Shown: one piece after another, positions 56,104 to 64,000 of the stretch
Numbering within the stretch: position 1 is the first letter of the stretch
Layout of the letters: every line of letters begins with the position of its first letter
From: Rhizobium sp. S152
GTDB lineage: Bacteria; Pseudomonadota; Alphaproteobacteria; Rhizobiales; Rhizobiaceae
Length of the DNA stretch: 64,000 nucleotides
Direction of reading: 5' to 3'
NCBI RefSeq assembly: GCF_030380735.1
Contig: NZ_JAUDRZ010000004.1
Location: 310,001-374,000 of the forward strand
Notes under the pieces: generated by a model
What the model saw: only the letters and a program-made list of their open reading frames with translations
Databases searched by the model: none
Told to the model about the DNA's origin: nothing
Translations under genes and position numbers: made by a program

Positions 56104-56616
56104 TCAGTCGCAGCTGCTCATGCGCTTCAGGGCGGCGGTGACACCGCTCAGCGAGTAGGTGTAGCTGGTGGCCGTTCCGCGCTTGGAGACTGCCTCGAGT
56201 TTCAGATCGGCACCCGAACGCATGGCGTTGATGAAGGCTGGCTCGCGCGCTTCCTCCGCCAGCCAGGCCGACTTGTCCTTCACGAACATCAAGAACTTGT
56301 TGTCGCCGATGGTGACGTTGATACGCGACCCGGCCTTGAGCTCGTAGCCCATGATCGCCTGTGGCTCCAGGCCGGCGCCCTTGGTGCTGCCGACGATGAA
56401 GAAGTTGCTGCCGTGGTCGACGGATGCCGGCTGCTGCGTCTTCGGAATGGTCAGCACATAGCAGGATTTGCTGCCGCCGGACTGGTAGGAACAGACGCCC
56501 CAGTCGTCGAACTGCTTGACGATGGTCGGCTGCGCGTGGGCCGCGAGCGTGCCGAGAAGCAGGAACGAGAGGGAGAGGGAGAGGGAGAGGGAGAGGGAGA
56601 GGGTGGTTCTTTTCAT
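56104..56616 (-). CDS. ialB: Invasion-associated locus B (IalB) family protein
   Basis: This 170-residue exported protein starts at the ATG at 56616 (GGGGAAACATGCC upstream). The signal peptide is a Leu-Ser repeat (MKRTTLSLSLSLSLSLSF) encoded by a hexanucleotide tract, then FLLLGTLAAHAQ. The mature part has the IalB core (VKQFDDWGVCSYQSGGSKSC, INVTIGDNKFLMFV, EEAREPAFINAMRSG). In Bartonella IalB-type proteins have a role in erythrocyte invasion; in free-living rhizobia the role is unknown. It precedes the SH3 gene. Confidence 0.85.
   Translation of the reverse strand: MKRTTLSLSLSLSLSLSFLLLGTLAAHAQPTIVKQFDDWGVCSYQSGGSKSCYVLTIPKTQQPASVDHGSNFFIVGSTKGAGLEPQAIMGYELKAGSRINVTIGDNKFLMFVKDKSAWLAEEAREPAFINAMRSGADLKLEAVSKRGTATSYTYSLSGVTAALKRMSSCD
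56567..56603 (-). repeat. Hexanucleotide tandem repeat in the ialB signal peptide
   Basis: About 6.2 copies of GGGAGA (plus strand), 37 bases, encode the Leu-Ser pairs of the signal peptide. The unit is a multiple of three, so slippage would lengthen or shorten the hydrophobic core without breaking the frame. Confidence 0.9.
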
Positions 56617-56793
56617 GGCATGTTTCCCCGCCTTTTGTGTGAAGGAGGCTGGCCCTGAAACAGACCGGCTCAATGAATCCGGGGCATTGAAGTTCGACGG
56701 GGTTAGCGGAGTCTTAATTCGGTTCACCGGATCACGGACGTGTTACCGATCCATCGGATGATGTGACAATGCCGACCGATCTATCCACAGGCA

Positions 56794-56826
56794 CAAAAAA
56801 ACCGGCCGCGTTTCCGGGCCGGTTTT
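56794..56826 (-). terminator. Terminator of yebC
   Basis: On the minus strand an AAACCGGCC / GGCCGGTTT stem is followed by a T-run, just beyond the yebC stop; the stem also works from the other side. Confidence 0.8.
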
Positions 56827-56844
56827 AGCGATGGTTCGCGAAGA

Positions 56845-57591
56845 TCAGGCCGAGAGTTTGGCCAGGACTTCTTCGGAGACTTCGAAGTTCGAATAGACGT
56901 TCTGGACGTCGTCATCATCTTCGAGGCTGTCGATCAGCTTCAGCAGCGACTGGGCGCGTTCCTCGTCGACAGGCACGTTGTTCTGGGCGCGCCAGACGGC
57001 CTTGACGGTTTCGGCTTCGCCGAGCGAGGCTTCCAGCGCCTTGGCGACTTCGCCGAGGGCTTCGAAACCGCAGGTGATGTAGTGGCCGTCTTCGTCGGTC
57101 TCGACGTCGTCGGCGCCGGCTTCGATCGCCGCTTCCATCATCTTATCGGCATCGCCGGCCGAGAGCTTGTAGGTGATCTCGCCGACATGATCGAAGGAGA
57201 AGGAAACCGAGCCGGTTTCGCCCAATGCGCCGCCGGCCTTGGTGAAGATCGAGCGGACGTTGGAGGCGGTGCGGTTGCGGTTGTCGGTCAGGGCTTCGAC
57301 GATGATCGCGGTGCCGCCCGGGCCGTAGCCTTCGTAGCGCACTTCATCGTAGTTCTCGCCGTCAGCACCGGCAGCCTTCTTGATGGCGCGGTCGATGTTG
57401 TCCTTCGGCATGGACTGTGCCTTGGCGTTCTGGATCGCCAGGCGCAGGCGGGCGTTCATCGACGGGTCGGGCAGACCGGCCTTGGCGGCAACGGTGATTT
57501 CGCGCGCGAGCTTCGAGAACATTTTCGACCGCACGGCATCCTGACGGCCCTTGCGATGCATGATGTTTTTAAACTGTGAATGGCCAGCCAT
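56845..57591 (-). CDS. yebC: YebC/PmpR family transcriptional regulator
   Basis: This 248-residue DUF28 protein starts at the ATG at 57591 ([14 protein letters not shown]). It has the conserved [40 protein letters not shown], and [19 protein letters not shown] stretches. YebC-type proteins bind DNA, and some influence translation of Pro-rich sequences. It is followed by a strong terminator. In many genomes it accompanies ruvC; here ruvCAB is about 7 kb away. Confidence 0.93.
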   Translation of the reverse strand: MAGHSQFKNIMHRKGRQDAVRSKMFSKLAREITVAAKAGLPDPSMNARLRLAIQNAKAQSMPKDNIDRAIKKAAGADGENYDEVRYEGYGPGGTAIIVEALTDNRNRTASNVRSIFTKAGGALGETGSVSFSFDHVGEITYKLSAGDADKMMEAAIEAGADDVETDEDGHYITCGFEALGEVAKALEASLGEAETVKAVWRAQNNVPVDEERAQSLLKLIDSLEDDDDVQNVYSNFEVSEEVLAKLSA

Positions 57592-57766
57592 GGCACCCCT
57601 GTTCACGTCTCATTGTTCGGAATGGGCCGCCTTATAAGAGCGAAACGGGCTGCGTTCAAGGGAAAACGGCTATCGGCGCGGCCAGTATTGGGCTTGCGGA
57701 AATGACGGAACAAACGAGGGGGGCTGGCGTTCTCAAGCACGAGAGATCGAGAAGGAAGGAAGTTCT

Positions 57767-58270
57767 ATGGCTAGTTTCAACGAGGCACAAGAACAGCCGG
57801 CACGCCAGCTGTGGGATCAGGTCAACGACATCCATGCCGGCATGCTCGGCATCGATGGCATGAACATGCACATGCAGCCGATGGCGCCGCATGCGGACCC
57901 GAAGACCAACACGATCTGGTTCTACACCAAGTCTGATGCGGATATCACGCGATCGATCAAGGCCGGTGCCCGGGCCCATTTCTGCGTGGTCGGCAAGAAC
58001 CATGATTATCACGCTTGCCTCGCCGGCATGATCGAGGTGCGGCCGGATGTCTCGAAAATCGACGAGTACTGGAGTTCCATCGTCGCCGCCTGGTATGAAG
58101 ACGGGAAGAAGGACCCGAAGCTGACGATGCTGGCGCTGCATGTCGACGACGCCGACATCTGGGTCTCGACCGGCAGCAAACTGAAATTCGGATGGGAGAT
58201 CGCCAAGGCGAACCTGGACGACGAGAAAATGCCCGACGTCGGCATCAAGCAGCATCTGCAGTTCGCCTGA
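57767..58270 (+). CDS. Pyridoxamine 5'-phosphate oxidase-like general stress protein
   Basis: This 167-residue protein has the split-barrel FMN-binding fold: QLWDQVNDIHAGMLGIDG, PKTNTIWFYTKSDADITRSI and GARAHFCVVGKNHDYHACLAG. It resembles the general stress protein 26 group (COG3871) of small flavin proteins. The substrate is unknown. GAAGGAAG precedes the ATG. It lies in an intergenic area shared with a toxin-antitoxin pair and yebC. Confidence 0.85.
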   Translation: MASFNEAQEQPARQLWDQVNDIHAGMLGIDGMNMHMQPMAPHADPKTNTIWFYTKSDADITRSIKAGARAHFCVVGKNHDYHACLAGMIEVRPDVSKIDEYWSSIVAAWYEDGKKDPKLTMLALHVDDADIWVSTGSKLKFGWEIAKANLDDEKMPDVGIKQHLQFA

Positions 58271-58380
58271 GCCTTTTACGGCTGGGGACATAGGCCCGGG
58301 GGCGTGAGCTCTCGGGTCTTTTCTGTTTTATGGGTCGGGCTCTATCATGGATTTGACCGTGCGGCCTCATTCTCATATCA

Positions 58381-58391
58381 TTGTATTACAA
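58381..58391. promoter_or_regulatory. Small palindrome upstream of the RHH antitoxin
   Basis: TTGTA-T-TACAA is a perfect 5-base inverted repeat, 15 bases before the antitoxin start. This is where RHH antitoxins commonly bind, but the arms are short. Confidence 0.35.
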
Positions 58392-58406
58392 ATGGAGGTA
58401 AAAGCG

Positions 58407-58667
58407 ATGTCGGATCGTGAGCTTTCAGACCCTATCACCATGCGGTTGCCACTCGATGTCCTGGCGGAAATCGAGGAAATTGCCGGTATTTGCGATCGCA
58501 GCAGAAGCTGGGTTTTCGTGCGGGCGTTGAAGTCCTACCTCGTGGCAGAAGGCCGAGAAATCATCGAGCTGGAGCGGGCGCGCAGGGAGGTTGATGCTGG
58601 TCTAGGGCATGACCTTGACGATGTGGTCGATGAGGTCGATGCGATCGTGAAGGGTGCCGTTGCGTGA
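58407..58667 (+). CDS. RHH (CopG/ParD-like) antitoxin
   Basis: This 86-residue protein starts at the ATG at 58407 behind GGAGG. The N-terminal ribbon-helix-helix is clear (SDPITMRLPLDVLAEIEEIA then ICDRSRSWVFVRALKSYL). The C-terminal half is acidic and fits a toxin-binding tail. The stop overlaps a GTG that begins the toxin gene. The toxin is broken by a frameshift, so this antitoxin may remain as a lone DNA-binding protein. Confidence 0.85.
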   Translation: MSDRELSDPITMRLPLDVLAEIEEIAGICDRSRSWVFVRALKSYLVAEGREIIELERARREVDAGLGHDLDDVVDEVDAIVKGAVA

Positions 58668-59007
58668 AGGTCACCCTCTCGCCGAAGGCCAGAGAGTATG
58701 TAACATCCGAAACGCGTTATCTTAAATCCAAGAGTACTGGCGCCGCGCAAGCCTTGCCGATGAACTCAAGCGGCTGCGCCGGGAACTCGCCGATTTTCCT
58801 CGTATGGGGCGAAGCTCGGAGGAACTGCCCACCCCGCGCGCCTTGCGGTTCGTGATGGGCGCCTATCTTGTGGATTATGAAATCAGGGCTGACGAGATTG
58901 TCATCTTCGCAGTCCGTCACGGTCGCGAGCGACCGCCGGGAGTGACGCTTGAGGATGACTTCGACATTGAGGAGCTTGCAGACCGTGACGCGCCTGAGGT
59001 GCCGTGA
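58664..59007 (+). pseudogene. ParE/RelE-type toxin gene interrupted by a frameshift
   Basis: The frame starts with the GTG at 58664 (VKVTLSPKAREYVTSETRYL, ...). It leaves the family pattern after AAQA (near 58754) and enters an unrelated stretch. The downstream frame from about 58755 reads ADELKRLRRELADFPRMGRS, then SEELPTPRALRFVMGAYLVD and IFAVRHGRERPP, the standard RelE/ParE end. Inserting a single base near GCCTTGCCG (58751-58759) joins the two, so I read a one-base deletion or a sequencing error. The antitoxin upstream is intact. Confidence 0.8.
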
Positions 59008-59016
59008 CAGCTGTAG

Positions 59017-59856
59017 CTACTGCATCCCCCGCGCCACATAAATCTGCGGCTTCTTCGGCAGCGTTCGCAGCGACACGTCGATGCTATCCGTCGGCGCGTA
59101 GACGATGTCGAAGTCGGGGCCGAACATCGAGAGGAAGCTTGCCAGCGGTCTTGGCTGGTGCATCGGCAGGATCAGCGAGGAGCGCAGGCGCTTGATGATG
59201 CGGCTCATGCTGTCGGCGCCCATGGTGAGACCGCCGTCGACGGGAACCATGACGATGTCGAGCCGGCCGATTTCCGTATAGTGAGCGTCGGTCAGTTCGT
59301 AATGCAAGTGGCCGAGATGGCCGATGCAGAGGCCGGCGACCTCGAAGATGAAGATCGAGTTGCCGTCCTGCTGCGGCGCGCCGAAGCCGCCGCGGATGTC
59401 GGTGGTGACGTTGCGGATGTAGGTGTCGCCAACCACCATGTCGACCTTGGGTTTCTCGCCGGGCACGTCGCTCCAGCCGTGCAGCACATACTTGATCGCC
59501 GGGTCGGGCGCAGACGTATAGTGCGAGGAGTGAGCGCGGTTCATCGTCGCCACCATGGGCATGCGTGGCGGTGTGTACCAGCCACTGTAATCGGTAGCGA
59601 TGCTGACGCCGCCGGGTGTTTCGATGAGAAAGGTCGAGTGGCCGATATAGGTGAGCTTGACGGTCTCGTCGGTCGCCGCCGTCTTTAGAACCGGAGCCCG
59701 CCCGGAAAAACTGGCGAATGTCGCCTTGGGAATGGATTGGGCGATGGCCTGGCACTGGCTGACGTTTCGGCGTGCTTGCTGCGCCTGCGCGCGTTCGGCG
59801 ATGAGCCAGCCCGGCATCAGGCCAATCATTGCGAAGACAAGAAAATGCAGCTTCAT
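59017..59856 (-). CDS. Exported metallo-beta-lactamase-fold hydrolase
   Basis: This 279-residue protein has an N-terminal signal-like sequence (MKLHFLVFAMIGLMPGWLIA, then ERAQAQ). The MBL fold is supported by VKLTYIGHSTFLIETPGGVS, HLGHLHYELTDAHYTEIG and DIVMVPVDGGLTMG. The HxHxDH-type metal site is partly altered (HSSHYTSAPD), which resembles UlaG-like lactonases with relaxed metal motifs. The substrate is unknown. It is 20 bases after the frameshifted toxin gene. Confidence 0.75.
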   Translation of the reverse strand: MKLHFLVFAMIGLMPGWLIAERAQAQQARRNVSQCQAIAQSIPKATFASFSGRAPVLKTAATDETVKLTYIGHSTFLIETPGGVSIATDYSGWYTPPRMPMVATMNRAHSSHYTSAPDPAIKYVLHGWSDVPGEKPKVDMVVGDTYIRNVTTDIRGGFGAPQQDGNSIFIFEVAGLCIGHLGHLHYELTDAHYTEIGRLDIVMVPVDGGLTMGADSMSRIIKRLRSSLILPMHQPRPLASFLSMFGPDFDIVYAPTDSIDVSLRTLPKKPQIYVARGMQ

Positions 59857-59970
59857 GCCACGTCCCCCGGTGCGTTCACCGGCGGCAAGGATGCGGCAAG
59901 GGTTTGTGACGGTCCAGACGAAATCCGGACGCGCTGCTCACAATTATGTCATGGCGCCGGATTGCCCGGT

Positions 59971-60795
59971 TTAGCGCCAGAATTCCGGGATGGTTTCCGA
60001 CAGTCGCGGGCCGAGACGCAGCGGTGCGATCTTTTCGGCAAGACCCGTCGCATCCGAGATCTCCACGCCGACGCCGCAGATGGTGGCGGGGCCGGTGGCG
60101 GCCTCCATGCGGCCTTTCGGCATCTTGGAGATGAAGCGGTTGAGCGGCTCTTCCTTGTCCATGCCGAGCGAACTGTCGTAGTCGCCGCACATGCCGGCAT
60201 CGGAGAGATAGGCGGTGCCGCCGTTCAGGATCTGGTGGTCGGCGGTGGGCACATGGGTATGGGTGCCAACGACGAAGGAGGCGCGGCCATCAACGAAATG
60301 GCCGAAACACTGCTTCTCGCTGGTGGCTTCCGCGTGGAAGTCGAAGATGATCGCATCGGCCTGCTCCTTTAGCGGGCAGGCGGCAAGGATGGCCTCGGCC
60401 GACTTGAAGGGGTCGTCGAGTTCCGGGTGCATGAAGACGCGGCCCATGACGTTGGCCACCAGAACGCGGGCGCCGTTGCGGGCGTAGAAGATGCCCGAGC
60501 CGCGGCCGGGCGTGCCCTGCGGATAATTGGCTGGGCGCAAAAATTGGTCGTGACGACCGGCAAAGGCGACGGCTTCCTTCTGGTCCCAGACGTGGTTGCC
60601 TGTCGTGACGACATCGGCGCCGGCATTGATGGTCTCGAGAAAGATGTCCTCGGTGATGCCGAAGCCGCCAGCGGCGTTCTCGCCGTTGACGACGACGAAA
60701 TCGAGCTTCAGGTCCGATATCAGGCCGGGGAGGCGATCCCACACCGCCGTGCGTCCCGTCTTGCCGACCATGTCACCCAAAAAAAGCAGTCGCAT
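59971..60795 (-). CDS. ymdB: YmdB-like calcineurin phosphodiesterase
   Basis: This 274-residue protein of the TIGR00282/YmdB family starts at the ATG at 60795 (MRLLFLGDMVGKTGRTAVWD). The metal ligands are D in LGDMVGK, N/E in VVNGENAAGGFG, TTGNHVWDQKEA, and HAEATSEKQ and GTHTHVPTAD. Family members hydrolyse cyclic nucleotides or related bonds. It follows the 5-formyltetrahydrofolate cyclo-ligase gene by two bases, the usual rhizobial order. Confidence 0.92.
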   Translation of the reverse strand: MRLLFLGDMVGKTGRTAVWDRLPGLISDLKLDFVVVNGENAAGGFGITEDIFLETINAGADVVTTGNHVWDQKEAVAFAGRHDQFLRPANYPQGTPGRGSGIFYARNGARVLVANVMGRVFMHPELDDPFKSAEAILAACPLKEQADAIIFDFHAEATSEKQCFGHFVDGRASFVVGTHTHVPTADHQILNGGTAYLSDAGMCGDYDSSLGMDKEEPLNRFISKMPKGRMEAATGPATICGVGVEISDATGLAEKIAPLRLGPRLSETIPEFWR

Positions 60796-60797
60796 TG

Positions 60798-61394
60798 CTA
60801 TCCAATCCAAGAGGCAAAAAAGCGCAGGCCGCTTTCTGTCAGGATGGCATCCAGGCTTACATCGTGCGGCTCGTCGGGCACATGTGCCACTTCCTGGCAG
60901 TCGAATGCAATGCCGATGAGTTTCGGATGCATGCCTTTTTGCTTCAGGCGATCGATCGCGCGGTCGTAATGGCCGGCGCCGTAGCCGATCCGGTGGCCGC
61001 GCTTGTCGAAGACGGAGAGCGGGACGAGCAGGATCTCGGGATCGAGGATCGGGGCGTCTGGCCCTGGACCGGAGGTGCCGAAACCGGTGGATACGAGAGG
61101 TGCGCCGCGCACGAGTTCGCGAAAGACGATGGTCTGGCGGTCGAGGATGGCGGGCACGCAGAGCCGCGCGCCGCGCGCCTGAAATCGCGCCATCAGCGGG
61201 CGAAGGTCGGCCTCGGAGCGGATCGGCAGGAAGCCTGAGATGATCGTGCCGGGATCAAACGCAATGGCTTCGCCGGCATGCTCGGCCATGGCGAGGCTCA
61301 TCTCGATCCGCGCTTCCTCAGGGATGGCATCGCGAAGCGCCAGCCGTTCGGCGCGCAGTTGTGCCTTCAATTCTCTCGATGTCATGCCGTTCAT
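60798..61394 (-). CDS. ygfA: 5-formyltetrahydrofolate cyclo-ligase
   Basis: This 198-residue enzyme converts 5-formyl-THF to 5,10-methenyl-THF with ATP. I chose the ATG at 61394 behind GAAGG; later Met codons are possible. The family signature is in the C-terminal half: FDKRGHRIGYGAGHYDRAI and LIGIAFDCQEV. In many proteobacteria this gene sits next to zapA and 6S RNA, but here it is 24 kb away. Confidence 0.93.
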   Translation of the reverse strand: MNGMTSRELKAQLRAERLALRDAIPEEARIEMSLAMAEHAGEAIAFDPGTIISGFLPIRSEADLRPLMARFQARGARLCVPAILDRQTIVFRELVRGAPLVSTGFGTSGPGPDAPILDPEILLVPLSVFDKRGHRIGYGAGHYDRAIDRLKQKGMHPKLIGIAFDCQEVAHVPDEPHDVSLDAILTESGLRFFASWIG

Positions 61395-61472
61395 CACCTT
61401 GCCTTCGGCCAAACCATAAAGGGCCGACCGTTCTTTGCAACGTGGGAATGCGGCATCCGATGGCCCGGAAGA

Positions 61473-62204
61473 TCAGATGGTGAGGCTCGTCGGGATCGGC
61501 GCGGCTGCCGTTTGCGCGGAAAGCGGAGCCGCAGCACCGTTCGAATTGCGGCCCGCCCGCAGGTCGCGCATTGCCTTGTCCATGACCTGGCGGACTTCCT
61601 GCAGGAGTTCCTGGAACTGGCGAAGCATGTCGCGGTCGTCGGCGGAGATACCCTGCGACGCCTGCTTACCGTCGTCCATCACGCTTTGGTAGGCGTTCCG
61701 CGCTACCGTCGCATCATCCGTATCCTCGCTGGTGTCGGCGCTTGCGTCTGCTGTCGAGGTGTTTGCGTCTTCTGTCGCGGTTTCATTCGTGGCGGCAGCC
61801 GTCGTATTGGTGCCGCCGGTGGCCGCAGCGGTCGCGGTTGCATCCGTTGACGTCGCGGGCGCGACGTTGCCGGCGCTCAAGGCGACCGCGGATGCGAATT
61901 CGGCGGCGGCGGCGCCGATCTTGTGGGCGAGTTCGGCTGCAAGGCGCGCCACGACTTCGGGCGGGTAGCTGCCGCTTTTCAGCATCTGCAGTTCCTGCTT
62001 GGCTTCCTCCAGCTTGCGCGCGGCACGCTCCTTGGCGGCCTCGGCCGATGTCGTCATCTGCTCGCGCAACGTCTCCAGGGCCTTGGTCGAGTTCTGCAGC
62101 AGGCGCAGCCGCGCCGTCCCCGCATTGTCTGTCGACGTGTTCAGGCTACTCGCGGTGTAGGTGCCGCGCAGAATGTTGAATGCCGAGCTTGCGATCGCCT
62201 GCAT
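61473..62204 (-). CDS. Ala/Thr-rich protein of unknown function
   Basis: This 243-residue protein has a helical coiled-coil N-terminal half (STKALETLREQMTTSAEAAK, ERAARKLEEAKQELQMLKSG), a Thr/Ala/Asp-rich low-complexity middle (ATSTDATATAAATGGTNTTA), and a helical C-terminal section (DRDMLRQFQELLQEVRQVMD). No signal peptide or TM segment is seen. I do not recognise a family. It lies between ygfA and the epimerase gene on the same strand. Confidence 0.65.
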   Translation of the reverse strand: MQAIASSAFNILRGTYTASSLNTSTDNAGTARLRLLQNSTKALETLREQMTTSAEAAKERAARKLEEAKQELQMLKSGSYPPEVVARLAAELAHKIGAAAAEFASAVALSAGNVAPATSTDATATAAATGGTNTTAAATNETATEDANTSTADASADTSEDTDDATVARNAYQSVMDDGKQASQGISADDRDMLRQFQELLQEVRQVMDKAMRDLRAGRNSNGAAAPLSAQTAAAPIPTSLTI

Positions 62205-62243
62205 GGGATCCTCCAGGATTGCGCATGGAGGGATTTTGCAACG

Positions 62244-63152
62244 TCAGGCTTGCCCCGACCTTTTGGCCAAGCCGGCAATGGCAAGCGCGTGGATCGTCTC
62301 CTGGAACAGCGGCATGCCGCCAGGTGTCCAGCCAAGCGCCTGGATCTTTGCCGTATCCATCGGCGTCAGCTGCGATTTGTCTGATGCGAGCGGCAATCGG
62401 TTGGCGCAGTCGCGTTCCCAGCGCACCGGCTCCAGAATGTCCCAGGTGTCGAGCGCGACGTCGGAGACGTTGAAGACCTCGCCCGATATGCGCGCGGTCT
62501 CGGCTTCCAGCATCAGGCGCACAGCCTGGCCGACATCGCGGCCGTGTACCTCTGTTCCGGCGCGCGACGGTAGCGGCCGGCCGGTCATGTAGTCGTCGAT
62601 CAACCTGTCCCACTTGTTGGGGCTGAGGTCACCGTAGACGCCTGTGAGGCGCAGGCTCGCGGTAGCAAATCCCGGCGCTGCCAGATGCGCGATGCCGCGC
62701 TCGGCGTCGAGCTTTACCTGGCCGTACAGCGTCTCGGGCTTTTCCGGCATGGTTTCGCTGAGCACGGTGCCGGGCGGATGCTCGCCGTAGGCGGCGCGGC
62801 TGGAGATGAAGATCGCACGGCGGGTGCCGGCGCGCTTGGCAGCTTCGAAGAGCCTGATGGTGCCGTCGAGATTGAGGCGGCTGAAGGTTTCTGGATCGTC
62901 GCCTTCACCGCCGCGATATTTGCCAGGCAGGTGATGAAAGGCGGCGTGAACGAAGAAATAGGCGTCGTCGAAGGCTTCTATGTGGTCGCGCGCGGGATCG
63001 AGCGACAGCGGCGCGAAATCGACGGGGCGGGAAAAGGCGCGTGGCAGCGGCGCATGCCTGCCGCCGATGATCACGGAATAGCCGGCATCAAGCAGTTCCT
63101 CGACGATGTAGCGGCCGACGAGGCCCGTCCCGCCCGATACCAGTACCTTCAT
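62244..63152 (-). CDS. NAD-dependent epimerase/dehydratase family protein
   Basis: This 302-residue extended-SDR protein has the Rossmann GxxGxxG (VSGGTGLVGRYIVEELL), the catalytic YGQVK triad segment and a late sugar-type pocket. The closest function is oxidation or epimerisation of a nucleotide sugar, but the substrate is not known. Its start overlaps the glycosyltransferase stop (ATGA), so the two genes act as a pair, likely in surface polysaccharide or glycolipid synthesis. Confidence 0.85.
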   Translation of the reverse strand: MKVLVSGGTGLVGRYIVEELLDAGYSVIIGGRHAPLPRAFSRPVDFAPLSLDPARDHIEAFDDAYFFVHAAFHHLPGKYRGGEGDDPETFSRLNLDGTIRLFEAAKRAGTRRAIFISSRAAYGEHPPGTVLSETMPEKPETLYGQVKLDAERGIAHLAAPGFATASLRLTGVYGDLSPNKWDRLIDDYMTGRPLPSRAGTEVHGRDVGQAVRLMLEAETARISGEVFNVSDVALDTWDILEPVRWERDCANRLPLASDKSQLTPMDTAKIQALGWTPGGMPLFQETIHALAIAGLAKRSGQA

Positions 63153-63967
63153 GCCGCCTCTTCCGGATTGGCCATCGCCGCGATATCCGGCACGTCATCG
63201 CCGGAATAGAATGCATGCCACAGGTCGATCAGAGGCCGCAATTTGGCGGCCTTGGGATGATTCGGCTCCCACGGCTTTTCGTACTGGTAGTGCAGGACGG
63301 AAATGCTCTTCCAGTCCCAAAGATCGGGCATGGTGAACCATACATACTGCAGCATGTTGAAATAGACAGGCAGGCCGTGCCAATCCGGGAAGAAGCTTTC
63401 CAGAAAAGTCTGATCCGTGCGTTTCCAGAACACATCCGGTTGGTCGAGCCGCTCCAGCATGCGCCGGAACGTATCAGCCGACGGCCTAGCGACGAAAACG
63501 CCGGAGTTCATGCGATGGAAATCGGCAAGCGTCTCGTAGACATTCGGCGCAGCCGAGAACTCCGGATAGGCGAATAGCCGGTCAATGTTGCGCAGCACGA
63601 CCGTATCGGCATCGAGGAAGACGCAGCTTTCGTATTCTGTCAGTTCCCAGAGCCGCAGCTTGCAGAAATTGTCGAGCGGTGAGTGGAACTCCGGCTTGCG
63701 TCCCTTGGTGAAGGGGGCTGCCGCGTGCAGCCTCCTGCGGGCATGGCGCTCGTTGAAGGCATCCGACAACGGCAGGTGATGGACGGCTACGAGGCGGCAG
63801 TCGAGATCGAGTAGCGGCTGCAGGGCGGGCAGTTCGACGCCGCCGGTGTGGAGAACGACGATGTCGGCGGCCGTCTTCGTCAGTCTCAGCGAGCGGACAA
63901 GCGCCGTGGCGCCCATCGCGTAATCGGCATTGGTGACAAGCGTGACGTAGGCGTGAGGGGAGGGCAT
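63149..63967 (-). CDS. Family 8 glycosyltransferase
   Basis: This 272-residue protein resembles glycogenin/GT8 enzymes: the N-terminal VTLVTNADYAMGATALVRSL, the DxD-type CVFLDADTVVLRNIDRL and the HxxGxxKPW-like LHYQYEKPWEPN near the C-terminus. It transfers sugars from nucleotide donors. The overlap with the epimerase gene indicates a shared pathway. The window ends 33 bases upstream of its start. Confidence 0.85.
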   Translation of the reverse strand: MPSPHAYVTLVTNADYAMGATALVRSLRLTKTAADIVVLHTGGVELPALQPLLDLDCRLVAVHHLPLSDAFNERHARRRLHAAAPFTKGRKPEFHSPLDNFCKLRLWELTEYESCVFLDADTVVLRNIDRLFAYPEFSAAPNVYETLADFHRMNSGVFVARPSADTFRRMLERLDQPDVFWKRTDQTFLESFFPDWHGLPVYFNMLQYVWFTMPDLWDWKSISVLHYQYEKPWEPNHPKAAKLRPLIDLWHAFYSGDDVPDIAAMANPEEAA

Positions 63968-64000
63968 GGCCGCGACAAGTCCCTCACGAAACCGATTTCA

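Noticed and set aside
1..64000. CRISPR arrays, insertion sequences or prophage genes
   Set aside because: I saw no spaced direct-repeat arrays, transposase motifs, integrase or phage structural genes in the window.

Overview
The window is a stretch of alphaproteobacterial chromosome, most likely from Rhizobium or a close relative in the Rhizobiaceae. I infer this from the GC-rich coding style, the gene families present (rcdA-type DUF1465, DUF1192, DUF1127, DUF4164, IalB, a class I fructose-bisphosphate aldolase, an lpiA-atvA pair) and several TTAA-N7-TTAA boxes of the kind bound by the alphaproteobacterial cell-cycle regulator CtrA. I see no phage, insertion sequence, CRISPR array or tRNA. 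The mobile-type content is limited to small toxin-antitoxin modules.

0-14.8 kb: a Sel1-repeat exported protein, then a complete chemosensory cluster. A degenerate chemoreceptor-like protein is divergent from a STAS protein-cheY-cheA-cheW-mcp-mcp-mcp-cheW-cheR-cheB run. The three receptors are close paralogues with 1, 3 and 2 HAMP units. 14.9-18.4 kb: an inositol monophosphatase, a MotA/TolQ-like plus MotB/OmpA-like pair, and a DUF1508 protein. 18.4-24.6 kb: a small membrane protein, an ABC exporter, rpmE, rcdA, a CtrA-box-rich intergenic region with a candidate small RNA, DUF1192, an MFS transporter, a 54-residue membrane protein and a lipoprotein. 24.8-28.5 kb: a second FtsI-like PBP with a CtrA-type box upstream, a PhzF protein and class I aldolase.

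28.8-37.7 kb: central carbon genes (tkt, gap, pgk) with a K+/H+ antiporter between gap and pgk, then DUF4164-zapA-6S RNA and a DUF1127 protein. 37.8-46.5 kb: a YigZ protein, a short 6-phosphogluconate dehydrogenase, a large MscS channel, the mprF/lpiA-atvA pair for lysyl-phosphatidylglycerol, and a DinB protein. 46.6-50.2 kb: the ruvCAB Holliday-junction operon, transcribed leftward, with one VapBC-type toxin-antitoxin pair between ruvC and ruvA and another between ruvA and ruvB. The second toxin gene overlaps the ruvB start. 50.5-56.6 kb: a fourth chemoreceptor, a fluoride riboswitch in front of a CLC-F type fluoride exporter, a YhbW-like flavin monooxygenase, an SH3 protein and an IalB protein whose signal peptide is encoded by a hexanucleotide repeat.

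56.8-64 kb: yebC, a pyridoxamine-oxidase-like stress protein, an RHH/ParE toxin-antitoxin pair whose toxin gene is frameshifted, a metallo-beta-lactamase-fold protein, a YmdB phosphodiesterase with 5-formyltetrahydrofolate cyclo-ligase, an Ala/Thr-rich unknown, a nucleotide-sugar-type epimerase and a family 8 glycosyltransferase. The most rewarding targets are the fluoride riboswitch with its overlapping leader ORF, the toxin-antitoxin modules embedded in ruvCAB, and the CtrA-box-linked small-RNA candidate beside rcdA.
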